Part shown: positions 8,693 to 17,583 of the stretch, in pieces | Numbering within the stretch: position 1 is the stretch's first letter | Layout of the letters: the number at the start of each line of letters is the position of its first letter | DNA from: JBDGYW01 sp964580055 | Lineage (GTDB): Bacteria > Gemmatimonadota > Gemmatimonadetes > Gemmatimonadales > GWC2-71-9 | Length of the DNA stretch: 64,000 nucleotides | Reading direction: 5' to 3' | NCBI GenBank assembly: GCA_964580055.1 | Contig: CAZOJI010000003.1 | Location: 62,001-126,000, forward strand | Program-made: the position numbers and the translations under genes | Notes under the pieces: generated by a model | Database searches by the model: none | What the model saw: only the letters and a program-made list of their open reading frames with translations | Told to the model about the DNA's origin: nothing

Positions 8693-10023
8693 GCGCTTAG
8701 ATGCTCGGCAAGGTATGAAGACAGTCGATCCACGCTGACCCGATCTTGACCCAGAGTATCACGATCGCGGACTGTGACTGTCTGGTCCTGCAGGGTTTGG
8801 CCGTCAACAGTTATCCCAAACGGGGTACCGATCTCGTCCTGACGACGGTAACGCCTGCCGATCGCGCCACTTTCATCGTAGAAAGCAGCGAAGCGAAAGC
8901 GGAGTTCGTCATAGATTCTGCGAGCTATTTCGGGCATTCCGTCCTTCTTTACGAGTGGAAACACGCCTACCTTGACCGGCGCCAATTGGGTACTGAAGGC
9001 CATTACCACACGTTTCTCACCGGCGACCTCTTCCTCGCGATATGCATCGACCATCGCTACCAGAGCAAGCCGATCGGCGCCCAATGATGTCTCGACGATG
9101 TAAGGCACATATCGCTCGTTGTTGACGGTATCCACATACGCGAGTTTCTTGCCCGAACACTCTTGATGTCGGCTCAGGTCGAAATCAGTGCGGTTGTGAA
9201 TTCCCTCGAACTCCTGCCAGCCGAATGGGAACTCATATTCGATGTCGTAGCCGTCTTTCGCGTAATGTGCCAACTCATCAGGGGGGTGTTGATAGAAACG
9301 AAGTCGTTCGGGCCTTATTCCGAGGCCTTTGTGCCATTGCATCCGCAGCTCGCGCCATTCCTCGAACCACCGTTCGTCATCACCCGGTTTCACGAAGAAT
9401 TGCATCTCCATCTGTTCGAACTCCCGGGTGCGGAAAGTGAAGTTGCCCGGCGTGATTTCGTTCCGGAAAGCTTTCCCTATCTGCGCTATCCCGAAGGGGA
9501 TCTTTTGGCGCGATGCCTGTATCACGTTCAAGTAGTTGACATAGATCCCCTGGGCTGTCTCCGGACGCAGATACACGACCGCAGCATCTTCCTCCAGGGG
9601 ACCCATGAAAGTCCTGAACATGAGATTGAACATTCGCGGCTCCGTGAGCGTTCCCTTGTTGCCACACACGGGACATTGAGCATCCGGTTGACCAGGCTCC
9701 CCTTTGATTCGCTCATCGTCGCCGCGGAACCTGTTCCTGCAGACCTTGCAGTCAACGAGAGGATCCGTGAATCCGGTTACGTGTCCGGAAGCCCTCCATA
9801 CCTCTGGATGCATGAGTATGGCCGCATCGATTCCTTCGATGTCGTCTCTCTCGTGGACCATCGCCCGCCACCAGCGCTGCTTGAGGTTGTTCTTCAACTC
9901 GACGCCTAGAGGGCCGTAATCCCAAACCGACCCGACACCACCGTATATCTCCGAAGACTGGAACACAAACCCCCTGCGCTTGGCCAGGGAAACGAGCTTG
10001 TCCATCAACGCGAGGTCAGCCAT
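8689..10023 (-). CDS. glyS: Glycyl-tRNA synthetase, single-chain dimeric type
   Basis: A 444-residue class II synthetase that charges tRNA-Gly. It is the alpha2 (eukaryote/archaea/Gram-positive-like, GlyQS) type and not the split alpha/beta form of proteobacteria. The N terminus (LVSLAKRRGFVFQSSEIYGG, WDYGPLG) is diagnostic, as are the CxxC pairs (CKVC, CPVCG) of the zinc-like insertion, the motif 2 region (FRNEITP) and the C-terminal anticodon-binding domain (LAPVKVGVFPLVKK). Its ATG has no strong ribosome binding site. It heads the minus-strand operon down to speB and has a good promoter candidate about 55 nt upstream. Confidence 0.95.
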   Translation of the reverse strand: MADLALMDKLVSLAKRRGFVFQSSEIYGGVGSVWDYGPLGVELKNNLKQRWWRAMVHERDDIEGIDAAILMHPEVWRASGHVTGFTDPLVDCKVCRNRFRGDDERIKGEPGQPDAQCPVCGNKGTLTEPRMFNLMFRTFMGPLEEDAAVVYLRPETAQGIYVNYLNVIQASRQKIPFGIAQIGKAFRNEITPGNFTFRTREFEQMEMQFFVKPGDDERWFEEWRELRMQWHKGLGIRPERLRFYQHPPDELAHYAKDGYDIEYEFPFGWQEFEGIHNRTDFDLSRHQECSGKKLAYVDTVNNERYVPYIVETSLGADRLALVAMVDAYREEEVAGEKRVVMAFSTQLAPVKVGVFPLVKKDGMPEIARRIYDELRFRFAAFYDESGAIGRRYRRQDEIGTPFGITVDGQTLQDQTVTVRDRDTLGQDRVSVDRLSSYLAEHLSA

Positions 10024-10075
10024 CTTGACGATTCTTCGACTTTGAAATGGATACTAGAATGATCTGGAGACGCGA

Positions 10076-10104
10076 AGTATAGAGTGCCCGTACCCCTCCA
10101 GCAA
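10076..10104 (-). promoter_or_regulatory. Candidate sigma70-type promoter for glyS operon
   Basis: On the minus strand TTGCTG, a 17-nt spacer and TATACT. The -10 element matches the consensus at 5 of 6 positions and the spacing is ideal. Predicted start is about 45 nt before the glyS ATG. Confidence 0.45.
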
Positions 10105-10230
10105 GCGAAACAATGCTCTGTTGCTCGGATATCATCGCAGGTGCACAACCTGCTCCACACATCTCCCCACCAGAACAGATGCTCCCCAAAATGCCGTTCG
10201 GAATCTCGTAAGAGATTGCGGCAACACGAC

Positions 10231-10259
10231 TTGTGCATTCGAACGAGAGTACTTAATAT
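10231..10259 (+). promoter_or_regulatory. Candidate promoter for the BY-kinase gene
   Basis: TTGTGC, a 17-nt spacer and TAATAT on the plus strand, about 220 nt before the kinase start. Both boxes are only partial matches, so this is tentative. Confidence 0.3.
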
Positions 10260-10482
10260 GTGGCGCAATATCGGCAAATTGAGCTGGAGTCGCCGCTTCA
10301 AGGAGGCACTTGACCAAGATTGCGATTCACGGCATCGTGCTCCGCTTTGAAGAGTATGATATGGAGCCGGATGGACTTTGGAGCCAGAAGTCGAAGAACC
10401 GCAACGAGGACGGTTGCGGCGCTGAGACATTTCTCTCTCTGACAACTCACAGGCAAGCTGTTCTTCCGGACGTGACTGCGGC

Positions 10483-12885
10483 ATGAACGACTCACAGCGC
10501 GAACCGAGCAGTGATACTTCCGATTCCAGCTCCCCACAACGAGGACCGGCCGTACGTGAGATTCACCTGAGAGATCTCACCAAGGTCGTCATGCAGCATT
10601 GGCGGCTCGTCCTATTGCTTGCAATACTCGCCGCCGGCGGTGCATACCTCTCGGGTCGTGACGCAATAGATCAGTATCAATCAGAGCTCACTGTACAGAT
10701 TTCCTCGCGCAAGCAGGTGTTCGCGCGGATGGACGACATAGATGTCGATGAGCTCGCTTTGCGAACCGATCCAGTCTTGTCGGAAGCGCTGGTCTTGGGT
10801 ACCCAACGTCTCGCTTTGCGGGTTGTCGATGCTCCTCAGCTCCAGCTCAGATTCGAGATGAGCGACCCGCGGTTTTTCAGGGGCGAATACTTCACTGCCA
10901 TTGCCGTTGATTCCGCGGCCCCTGTTGGGGATTACATCCTGATGCAGCCAGGTCCACCTGGGGTGTTCGAGTTGCGCGATGAGCGTACCGGAAATGTGCT
11001 CTGGACCGGATCGAATGATGCTCCCGTTACTGGCCCTGGTTTCAGAATGCGAGTGATCAAATCCGAGCTTCCCAATGATGGAATCGGGTTCCGCATTGTC
11101 ACTCGTGAGCAGGCTGCAGCGTGGGTGCGTGGAGGGATATCCTATTCGGTGGTAACACAGACCAACGCGGTTCGTATACGGTTCACGAGTACGGACCGTA
11201 CTCTGGTGCCTCATGTCCTCAATCAAGCAGCGATAGAGTTGCAGAAGGACGGAAAGGATCGCGCTCTCAGGACTGCCAAGCAAAGGGTCTCTTACATCCG
11301 AGACGAGTTGGAGGGCAGAGACCGGGAGTTGCAGGACAAAATGCGCGAGCTGCAGGAGTTCATGGAAACGGAACAGATCACGAACCTCACTGCGGAAGAG
11401 CAGGCGATTGTCGCGTCCATTAGGGAATTGGAACGGCAGCGCCAGGATATCCTGATTCAGGTATCCGCGCTTCGCGACGCTGCCGAGACCACTGACACCA
11501 TCGGAGTGGACGTGCTCAATAGGCTCGCTGCTCTGGAAAGCACTGCCAACAATAGCGCCGTATTGTACCAGATTCGAAATCTACTACAGCTCTATGAGGA
11601 GAGGCGCAGCCTTACGGCCGGCCCACTAGGGTTACGCGGCGACAACCCTCAGATCGGAGCGCTGAACCAACGTATTCGGACAGGACACGAGGCACTCCAG
11701 GCAGCGGTACGCGCATCCTTGGAAAGCCTCGGCCACCGTAGCGAGGCCCTCAGCAGCGAGATTGACTCGCTGCGCACCCATTTGCTGACGTTTCCGGGCA
11801 AAGAGACCCGAATCGCGCAACTCGAAATCGAACGAGACATCCTCCAAGACACTTACAGCTATCTCCTGGGTCAATATCAGCAAGCGCAGCTCCAGGAAGC
11901 GACGATTTCCCATTACGTGGAAATACTCGACGGGGCATCTCCTGCGTCCCGTATTGGGACCGGATTGCGCGATAAGGTCATCCTTGGTTTGCTCGTTGGC
12001 CTACTACTGGGGCTTGGAGGGGCTTTCTTCCTGGAGTACCTGGACCAGACGATCAAGTCCGCTGCAGACGTCGAAAGAGTGCTCGGAGTACCAGTCCTCG
12101 GTATCATACCGCTCCAGGGGAGCTTCGCTGCTGCGTCCAACGGATCCCACAATCCGGTCTTGGCAACTCAGAAGCTCTCACCGGATGATCCGTCTGTAGA
12201 GGCATTTCGTTCACTCCGCACCAACGTTACGTTCGTCGCAGCCGAGCGGCCCATCCAATTTCTCGCGGTGACGAGCCCCGGTCCGGGAGAGGGGAAGTCG
12301 ACAATTACGGTAAACCTCGCCGTAGCACTCGCCCAGGGGACTACGCGAGTGCTACTCGTCGACGGTGACCTACGACGTCCTAACTTGCACCGCACGTTTC
12401 AGTTGGTGGCCGAGCCGGGACTCACCGGCATTCTAGTCGGCAAATCGACGTTCCGAGAGACCGTGCGAACCGAGGTGATTCCCAATCTCGACGTGCTACC
12501 TTCGGGAGCGCGTCCGCCTAATCCTTCAGAGTTGCTGGGATCCAAAGCGATGCAACAGTTCGTGGCAGAGGTGCGTCGCGAGTATGACTACATAGTTGTG
12601 GACACACCACCGGCTCTCCCTGTTACGGACTCAACGGTCATAGGTGCCGCCGCCGACGCGATCATCGTCGTAGTGAAGAGCGGCGAGACAGAGGAACAAG
12701 CCGCTCAACGTGCCTTGACACAGTTGCGCAGAGTGCACGCCAGGGTAGCGGGGGTGGTGCTCAACGGCGTTACCAAGCGATACGAGCAGTATTACAGTTA
12801 CTATTCCTACACGGCAAGCAGCGGGTCCCGCCGCGAGCGCTTGGGCGGCACGAAACTCGGTTCCCGCATCAGGAAGCTTTTCTAG
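10483..12885 (+). CDS. Polysaccharide biosynthesis tyrosine autokinase (Wzz-Wzc / BY-kinase fusion)
   Basis: An 800-residue inner-membrane protein of the Wzc type that controls capsule or exopolysaccharide chain length and export. An N-terminal cytoplasmic stretch, a first membrane helix near residues 37-52 and a long periplasmic Wzz region with coiled coils (to about residue 480) come first. A second helix follows near 505-525 (VILGLLVGLLLGLGGAFFLEYLDQ). The cytoplasmic kinase domain has Walker A GPGEGKST at residues 600-607, Walker A' VLLVDGDLRRP and Walker B IVVDTPP near residue 705. A tyrosine cluster at the C terminus (YEQYYSYYSY) is the expected autophosphorylation tail. No glycosyltransferase, Wza or phosphatase gene lies nearby, so it is an orphan here. 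It converges with purA 21 nt downstream. Confidence 0.92.
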   Translation: MNDSQREPSSDTSDSSSPQRGPAVREIHLRDLTKVVMQHWRLVLLLAILAAGGAYLSGRDAIDQYQSELTVQISSRKQVFARMDDIDVDELALRTDPVLSEALVLGTQRLALRVVDAPQLQLRFEMSDPRFFRGEYFTAIAVDSAAPVGDYILMQPGPPGVFELRDERTGNVLWTGSNDAPVTGPGFRMRVIKSELPNDGIGFRIVTREQAAAWVRGGISYSVVTQTNAVRIRFTSTDRTLVPHVLNQAAIELQKDGKDRALRTAKQRVSYIRDELEGRDRELQDKMRELQEFMETEQITNLTAEEQAIVASIRELERQRQDILIQVSALRDAAETTDTIGVDVLNRLAALESTANNSAVLYQIRNLLQLYEERRSLTAGPLGLRGDNPQIGALNQRIRTGHEALQAAVRASLESLGHRSEALSSEIDSLRTHLLTFPGKETRIAQLEIERDILQDTYSYLLGQYQQAQLQEATISHYVEILDGASPASRIGTGLRDKVILGLLVGLLLGLGGAFFLEYLDQTIKSAADVERVLGVPVLGIIPLQGSFAAASNGSHNPVLATQKLSPDDPSVEAFRSLRTNVTFVAAERPIQFLAVTSPGPGEGKSTITVNLAVALAQGTTRVLLVDGDLRRPNLHRTFQLVAEPGLTGILVGKSTFRETVRTEVIPNLDVLPSGARPPNPSELLGSKAMQQFVAEVRREYDYIVVDTPPALPVTDSTVIGAAADAIIVVVKSGETEEQAAQRALTQLRRVHARVAGVVLNGVTKRYEQYYSYYSYTASSGSRRERLGGTKLGSRIRKLF

Positions 12886-12906
12886 GTGCTCCCGCCCGGC
12901 CCAGAG

Positions 12907-14196
12907 TCATTCAACTTCGACTAGTTGATCCCTTCGAGTACCCACACCGATAAGGGAAAGAGGCACTTCCATCAGGTCCTCGAGTCGTCTCAGATAGACT
13001 TTCGCATTCGCCGGAAGATCGGCGTATCTCCTCATGTCCGATGTGGGTTCGCGCCATCCTGCAAGCTCTTCATAAACCGGCTCGACCGCGTCCAATGTGT
13101 CCAGGTCGGCGGGGAAACCGTCCACGGTCTTCCCATTGACGTAATATCCCACACATACGAGAATCCTCTCGAACTCGTCCAACACATCGAGCTTGGTGAC
13201 TGCCAGATTTGTGAAACCGTTGACCCTGGCGGCGTAGCGGGCAAGCTCGGCATCGAACCAGCCACAGCGCCTAGCTCTACCGGTAGTCGCGCCGTATTCA
13301 CCTCCCACACTGCGCAGTTCTTCACCTACGGGTCCCCGCTCCTCGGTGGGAAAAGGGCCATTGCCGACACGCGTTGTGTAAGCCTTCACAACTCCGAGCA
13401 CAACATCAATGGCACGTGGTCCGATTCCCACCCCAGCCGCAGCGGCGCCGGCAGTGGTGTTGGAGGAAGTAACGAATGGGTATGTACCGTGATCGATATC
13501 GAGCAGTGCGCCCTGCGCCCCCTCCAAGAGGACTGATTTGCGTGACCTCAAGGACTGGTGCACCAGGTGTCCCACGTCCGAAGAGAGTGACATCAGTCGG
13601 GGCGCAACGCGTTGGACCAGAGCGATGTGCTGACTCAGATCAGCACGCTCCTCGGATCCCAGTGCCTCGAGCAGCATGTTCACCCTGGCCACGTTATTCC
13701 GGATTAGACTCTCAACCCGTGCGGGGTGTTTCAAATCCCCAACTCTTATGCCACGGCGGCCAGTACGGTCCTCGTACGCAGGTCCGATTCCTCGTCCCGT
13801 TGTGCCGATCTTCTGTATCGATTCGGCTGCGCGATCAAGGAGCTTGTGATAGGGCAACACGAGATGAGCGCGATCGGACAACACCAACCGACCTGTGAGG
13901 CTGACGCCACGACCTTCGAGTCCTTCCACTTCCGCCGCAAACGTCTCTGGGTCGAGTACGACACCGTTTCCCAGCATGCAGATCACGCCCGGCTGCAGGA
14001 CTCCGGTGGGTAGTTGATGAAGGACGAATTCTTCATTATCGAGGACTACGGTGTGTCCAGCGTTGGCCCCACCCTGATAGCGGACAACGATGTCTGCTCT
14101 CTTGGAGAGAACATCCACGATTTTGCCCTTGCCTTCGTCACCCCATTGAGCACCTACGACGACGGCGCAATGGCAATGCGGACCGAATATTGGCAT
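12907..14196 (-). CDS. purA: Adenylosuccinate synthetase
   Basis: A 429-residue GTP-dependent enzyme that joins IMP and aspartate, the first committed step to AMP. The N-terminal loop GAQWGDEGKGK, the IMP-binding GTTGRGIGPAY, the TTGRARRCGWFD segment and the C-terminal GTP-site GVGTRRDQ are all present and length is normal. The ATG at 14196 has AAGGTG upstream. It is separated from dapA-like by 129 nt that hold a strong promoter candidate, so it is probably transcribed on its own. Confidence 0.97.
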   Translation of the reverse strand: MPIFGPHCHCAVVVGAQWGDEGKGKIVDVLSKRADIVVRYQGGANAGHTVVLDNEEFVLHQLPTGVLQPGVICMLGNGVVLDPETFAAEVEGLEGRGVSLTGRLVLSDRAHLVLPYHKLLDRAAESIQKIGTTGRGIGPAYEDRTGRRGIRVGDLKHPARVESLIRNNVARVNMLLEALGSEERADLSQHIALVQRVAPRLMSLSSDVGHLVHQSLRSRKSVLLEGAQGALLDIDHGTYPFVTSSNTTAGAAAAGVGIGPRAIDVVLGVVKAYTTRVGNGPFPTEERGPVGEELRSVGGEYGATTGRARRCGWFDAELARYAARVNGFTNLAVTKLDVLDEFERILVCVGYYVNGKTVDGFPADLDTLDAVEPVYEELAGWREPTSDMRRYADLPANAKVYLRRLEDLMEVPLSLIGVGTRRDQLVEVE

Positions 14197-14262
14197 GGCA
14201 CCTTCGGAACAGCCACAAGAAAAGAGAACCCCACGGGCTTCCGCAGGGCTGTCGGGCTTCTT

Positions 14263-14291
14263 AAGCTAGGTGACCCTCCAACACCCGTCAA
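14263..14291 (-). promoter_or_regulatory. Promoter candidate for purA
   Basis: Minus strand TTGACG, 17-nt spacer, TAGCTT, in the gap between the dapA-like gene and purA. The same form recurs upstream of cysS, rpsL and the tRNA/tuf operon. Predicted start is about 60 nt before the purA ATG. Confidence 0.5.
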
Positions 14292-14325
14292 CCTAAAACC
14301 GAACTCGTACCGGCCACACCGTTCG

Positions 14326-15222
14326 TCAGCTCGGCAGAACTCCGGCTCTTCGCAACATCTCGGTGACTTGCTTGCGCTCAGTTTCACCGATGTTTCGCAA
14401 AGGAGCGCGTACCGGACCGCCATACAATCCGATGTCATCCATAGCTGCCTTTATACCCGCAATACCCAGCCTACCGACGATGCCGGCATGCAGCGGGGCA
14501 ACACGTTCCTGAACACCGCCAGCACTCTCGCGGTCTCCCCGCGCGTATGCTACGCCTATGTCGCCTGTCAGACGAGCTGCAAAACACCCAGTTGCCGCGA
14601 TCGCGCCGGCGGCATCGAGTTCCAACGCTCCGTAATACAGGGCGCCGGAACCCACGAGTAACGTCCATTCGGGCGCCGCGTCGCGATAGGCGGCGAGATT
14701 CTTGAGATCGCCCGATGAATCTTTGGCGCCCCAAATGTTGGGATGGTCCGAAAGTGAAGCGAACAGAGCAGGTGAAAGGGAAACATGAGTGTACTTGGGC
14801 ATGTTGTACAACATCACCGGGATAGGCGATTCGTCGGCGACACGCCGGAAATGCTCCGCAAGCGCCTCAGATGACAAAAGGGGGGCATAGTAGGAGGGCG
14901 GCCTCACCAGCGCCGCGTCAGCACCCTCGGCGGCGGCTACGCTGCATGCCGACACGGTTGCGCGGGTGGACTCACGTCCCGCACCGGCTATGAGCCATTT
15001 GTCAGGAGGGATGAGGTCTCGCAGCCATTCCAGTATGTTGCGGTAATCTTCATCTCCAAGAAGGGACGCTTCCCCTGTAGAACCCGCCGCGAGCAGCCCC
15101 TGAACCCCTCCATCCATCAGGGCTCGTGCGTTTTCCCGAAGGTGAATCGGCGCCACATCTCCCGTGGCCTGGTCAAAAGGAGTAGTCAGAGGAACCAGAA
15201 GTCCATTTGGGCGTGATTTCAT
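14326..15222 (-). CDS. DapA/NAL-family class I aldolase, substrate uncertain
   Basis: A 298-residue TIM-barrel lyase/synthase of the dihydrodipicolinate synthase family. The Schiff-base lysine is Lys167 (WGAKDSSGD), the catalytic tyrosine is Tyr139 (MLYNMP) and the Ser-Thr of the proton relay is Ser48-Thr49 (AGSTGEA). In true DapA an arginine five residues after the tyrosine (Arg138 in E. coli) binds the carboxylate of aspartate semialdehyde; the aligned position here is Tyr144 (YNMPKYTH). This argues against a straightforward lysine-biosynthesis DapA and suggests another 2-oxo-acid aldolase such as a 4-hydroxy-2-oxoglutarate or sugar-acid aldolase. Its ATG overlaps the pilT stop by 4 nt. Confidence 0.8.
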   Translation of the reverse strand: MKSRPNGLLVPLTTPFDQATGDVAPIHLRENARALMDGGVQGLLAAGSTGEASLLGDEDYRNILEWLRDLIPPDKWLIAGAGRESTRATVSACSVAAAEGADAALVRPPSYYAPLLSSEALAEHFRRVADESPIPVMLYNMPKYTHVSLSPALFASLSDHPNIWGAKDSSGDLKNLAAYRDAAPEWTLLVGSGALYYGALELDAAGAIAATGCFAARLTGDIGVAYARGDRESAGGVQERVAPLHAGIVGRLGIAGIKAAMDDIGLYGGPVRAPLRNIGETERKQVTEMLRRAGVLPS

Positions 15223-16379
15223 TGTTGTACCATGTCCATGCCATCGGTGTATCCACCGGGGATCTCATTTGCCCCTTGCGATTCGGCCTCACTGGAAGTC
15301 GCGGCACGCGATTGGCGCCTGAATGTCCGCAGTCTCAACTCGAATTCGGGGGGATTGCTCGCCGCCGCCTTCGCGGCCTCGAATGTAACTACGTCACCCT
15401 CGACGAGATCGATGAGGTGTTGGTCGAAGGTTTGCATTCCGTGTTGGTCTCGCCCGTTTGCTATGTAGTCCTTTATTTCTCCAACCCTGTTCCGGTCTCT
15501 TATTAGATCACGGATTGCCGGAGTGCATGTCATTATCTCCACTGCAGGGCAGCGCCCCGCCTCATCAATGCGAGGCAGGAGACGCTGAGAAATCACGGCA
15601 TGGAGCGAATCGGCCAGGCGGTTGCGCGCAACCTCCTGCTCCTCATGTGCAAACATCGCCACGATGCGAGCTATGGTTGTCGTGGCATCGGGAGTATGCA
15701 AAGTGGAGATCACTACGTGTCCGGTCTCCGCTGCCTTCATAGCCGTGTCTATTGTCTCCACATCTCGCATTTCTCCTATGAGGACGACGTTCGGGTCCTG
15801 CCGCAATGCCGCCCGCAAACCGATCTTGAAACTTTCCGTGTCAGCACCGATCTCGCGCTGCGTAACAGAGGCCTTGAGGTCTCTGTGAAGGAACTCGATT
15901 GGATTTTCGAGCGTCACGATGTGCTTGTTCATGACTGTATTGATGTGATTTATCATTGCGGCCATAGTTGAACTCTTGCCGCTCCCCGTCACACCCGTCA
16001 CCAGAATCATGCCGCGTTCCACTTCGGCGATGCCACTTATCACTCTCGGAAGATGCAGTTTTTCCAGGGTCGGTACTTCGAAGGGTATGACGCGCATCAC
16101 AATCATGAATGATGAGCGCTGCCGTAGGATATTCACACGAAATCGGCCAACCCCTGGTGAGCCCCAGGAACAATCATAATCCTTTATGTGATCGACCTGC
16201 TTGCGGTCCTCCTCGGATGGAATCAGCTTCAGCGCGATCGACTTCGTCTGCTCCGGGGTGAGGCGTTGCTTCGTTAGAGGCCTCAACTCTCCATCGATCC
16301 GAGCGCGAAACACATCGCCGGCCTTGATGTGCAGATCGGAAGCTCCTCTCTCCACTGCCGCCTTTATTATGTTCTCCAT
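15219..16379 (-). CDS. pilT: Twitching motility retraction ATPase PilT
   Basis: A 386-residue hexameric ATPase that powers type IV pilus retraction. The N-terminal PAS-like domain (SDLHIKAGD) is followed by Walker A GVTGSGKS, the Asp box and Walker B region (VTLENPIEF, VVLIGEMRD) and the His box (VVISTLHT). The AIRNLI signature region reads AIRDLIRD. The protein carries a longer, polar C-terminal tail rich in Ala, Ser and Arg. One base separates it from the upstream dehydrogenase and its stop overlaps the aldolase start, so the three are coupled. No other pilus gene is in the window. Confidence 0.93.
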   Translation of the reverse strand: MENIIKAAVERGASDLHIKAGDVFRARIDGELRPLTKQRLTPEQTKSIALKLIPSEEDRKQVDHIKDYDCSWGSPGVGRFRVNILRQRSSFMIVMRVIPFEVPTLEKLHLPRVISGIAEVERGMILVTGVTGSGKSSTMAAMINHINTVMNKHIVTLENPIEFLHRDLKASVTQREIGADTESFKIGLRAALRQDPNVVLIGEMRDVETIDTAMKAAETGHVVISTLHTPDATTTIARIVAMFAHEEQEVARNRLADSLHAVISQRLLPRIDEAGRCPAVEIMTCTPAIRDLIRDRNRVGEIKDYIANGRDQHGMQTFDQHLIDLVEGDVVTFEAAKAAASNPPEFELRLRTFRRQSRAATSSEAESQGANEIPGGYTDGMDMVQQ

Positions 16380-16380
16380 G

Positions 16381-17409
16381 CTAGTACCCGGCCTCGAGAT
16401 TCACAACGTTGCGCAGTTTGTCTCCTCTGAGATACCGTCCAATATTATCGCATATGAGATCGATTTCACGATCCCAGAAGCGATTGCTGACAGCAGCAAC
16501 ATGCGGCGTGAGGAATACCGCAGGGTGATCCCAAAACGGATGCTCACGGTGCAGAGGTTCTCTCGAAACCACGTCCAGCACGCATCCTTGTAAATGACCC
16601 GCATCGAGTTGCTCAATCAATGCCTCTTCATCCAATATGCCTCCGCGCGAGACATTCAAAACGAAGGCGCCTCGCGGCGTCGCCCTCAGCACAGATTCAC
16701 TGACGAGGTTATCCGTGGCGTCCGTGTGCGGCAATGCCAACACCAACACATCACTATTGGCTGACAGCTCCAGAAGGTCGTCCGCACCACCCAACCACAC
16801 CAGGTCGGCGAATTTCGGGCCCGAGATATTCCGGCGAACAGCTCTCACCTCCATGCCAAGTGCCGCGCACTTTCGTGCGATCGCTCGGCCGATCCCGCCG
16901 AAACCCACGATCCCCACTCTCAATGACGAAAACTCGGTGGGCACAGCCTCGTTCGCTGTGAACGATTCCCTGTCCCATCTGCGCTCCGATTGAGCACGGG
17001 CGGCACGGTGAAATCCTCGGGCACAGAAACCGATTGCCGCTACTACCCAATCAGAAACCGGCTCAGCGTGGATTCCTCGCGAGTTCGTTAGCACGGCGTC
17101 GCTAGCTCGGAAGTCATCGGTTATACTCGCGCCCACACCAGCCGCAGCGGAGTGTGCCCATCTGAGCATCCCTGCTGCATGGAGAGCTACCGTACCCGGT
17201 ATGCCCCACCCGAAATACACTTCCGCACCATCATATGATGCTTTGACCATCGTGGAGTTCTGCCGATCCCCTCTATTGGACGCCTGCAGCGACGACAGGC
17301 TCAAGACCTCCCAATCGCGGCCGAATGTGCGCTTTATCGCCTCGAGTGAATCCGGCGGCAGTCGCCAGACTGGGTGGTGAGACCCTAGCTCTACTACCGC
17401 TCGCCTCAT
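16381..17409 (-). CDS. D-isomer-specific 2-hydroxyacid dehydrogenase
   Basis: A 342-residue NAD(P)-dependent oxidoreductase of the SerA/GyaR type. The start is the ATG at 17409, which has GGGGAG upstream; the frame is open 25 codons further without a site. The nucleotide-binding motif is VGFGGIGRAIARK. Catalytic residues are the Arg in NVSRGGILDE, the Glu in VVSREPL and the His in LTPHVAA. The N-terminal catalytic half is divergent, so the substrate (glyoxylate, hydroxypyruvate, 2-oxo acids) cannot be named. It is coupled to pilT, which is unlikely to reflect a shared function. Confidence 0.85.
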   Translation of the reverse strand: MRRAVVELGSHHPVWRLPPDSLEAIKRTFGRDWEVLSLSSLQASNRGDRQNSTMVKASYDGAEVYFGWGIPGTVALHAAGMLRWAHSAAAGVGASITDDFRASDAVLTNSRGIHAEPVSDWVVAAIGFCARGFHRAARAQSERRWDRESFTANEAVPTEFSSLRVGIVGFGGIGRAIARKCAALGMEVRAVRRNISGPKFADLVWLGGADDLLELSANSDVLVLALPHTDATDNLVSESVLRATPRGAFVLNVSRGGILDEEALIEQLDAGHLQGCVLDVVSREPLHREHPFWDHPAVFLTPHVAAVSNRFWDREIDLICDNIGRYLRGDKLRNVVNLEAGY

Positions 17410-17431
17410 GGCTCCCCGATCGCAATCGATC

Positions 17432-17545
17432 TCACCAAGCAAACCCTGCGAGCGATTCGAGCCTGACAGGTATTCCGTCCACAATCATCTCGGTTTCAGC
17501 GGAATCTCCGAAGCGCGGCAGTGTTAGGACGACTGTGATATCCAA
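17432..17545 (-). CDS. Possible small ORF between trpS and the dehydrogenase
   Basis: A 37-codon frame from a TTG at 17545 encodes a sequence with protein-like texture (LDITVVLTLPRFGD, then EMIVDGIPVRLESLAGFAW) in a 174-nt gap. A perfect AGGAGG lies upstream at 17561-17566, but its 15-nt spacing to the TTG is too long for good initiation. It could be a small gene, a leader peptide or the eroded start of a lost gene. No family is recognised. Confidence 0.25.
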   Translation of the reverse strand: MDITVVLTLPRFGDSAETEMIVDGIPVRLESLAGFAW

Positions 17546-17583
17546 TCGTAGACCGCGAGGCCTCCTAATCGTCTCTTTCAGAT

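Larger units (their letters stand above)
10024..10482. other. Divergent intergenic region (459 nt) between glyS and the BY-kinase gene
   Basis: Open frames here (for example 10084-10350 plus, and 10132-10317 and 10005-10484 minus) have no family resemblance, unusual composition and no ribosome binding sites, so I call no gene. The region carries one promoter candidate for each flanking gene, listed separately. I see no hairpin with a T run. The plus-strand leader from the promoter at 10231 to the kinase start would be about 220 nt, long enough for an untranslated regulatory leader, but no known riboswitch core is recognised. Confidence 0.5.

Noticed and set aside
10005..10484. 159-codon minus-strand frame between glyS and the BY-kinase
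   Set aside because: Cys/Arg/Ser-rich, no start signal, overlaps both flanking promoters; looks like noncoding sequence.
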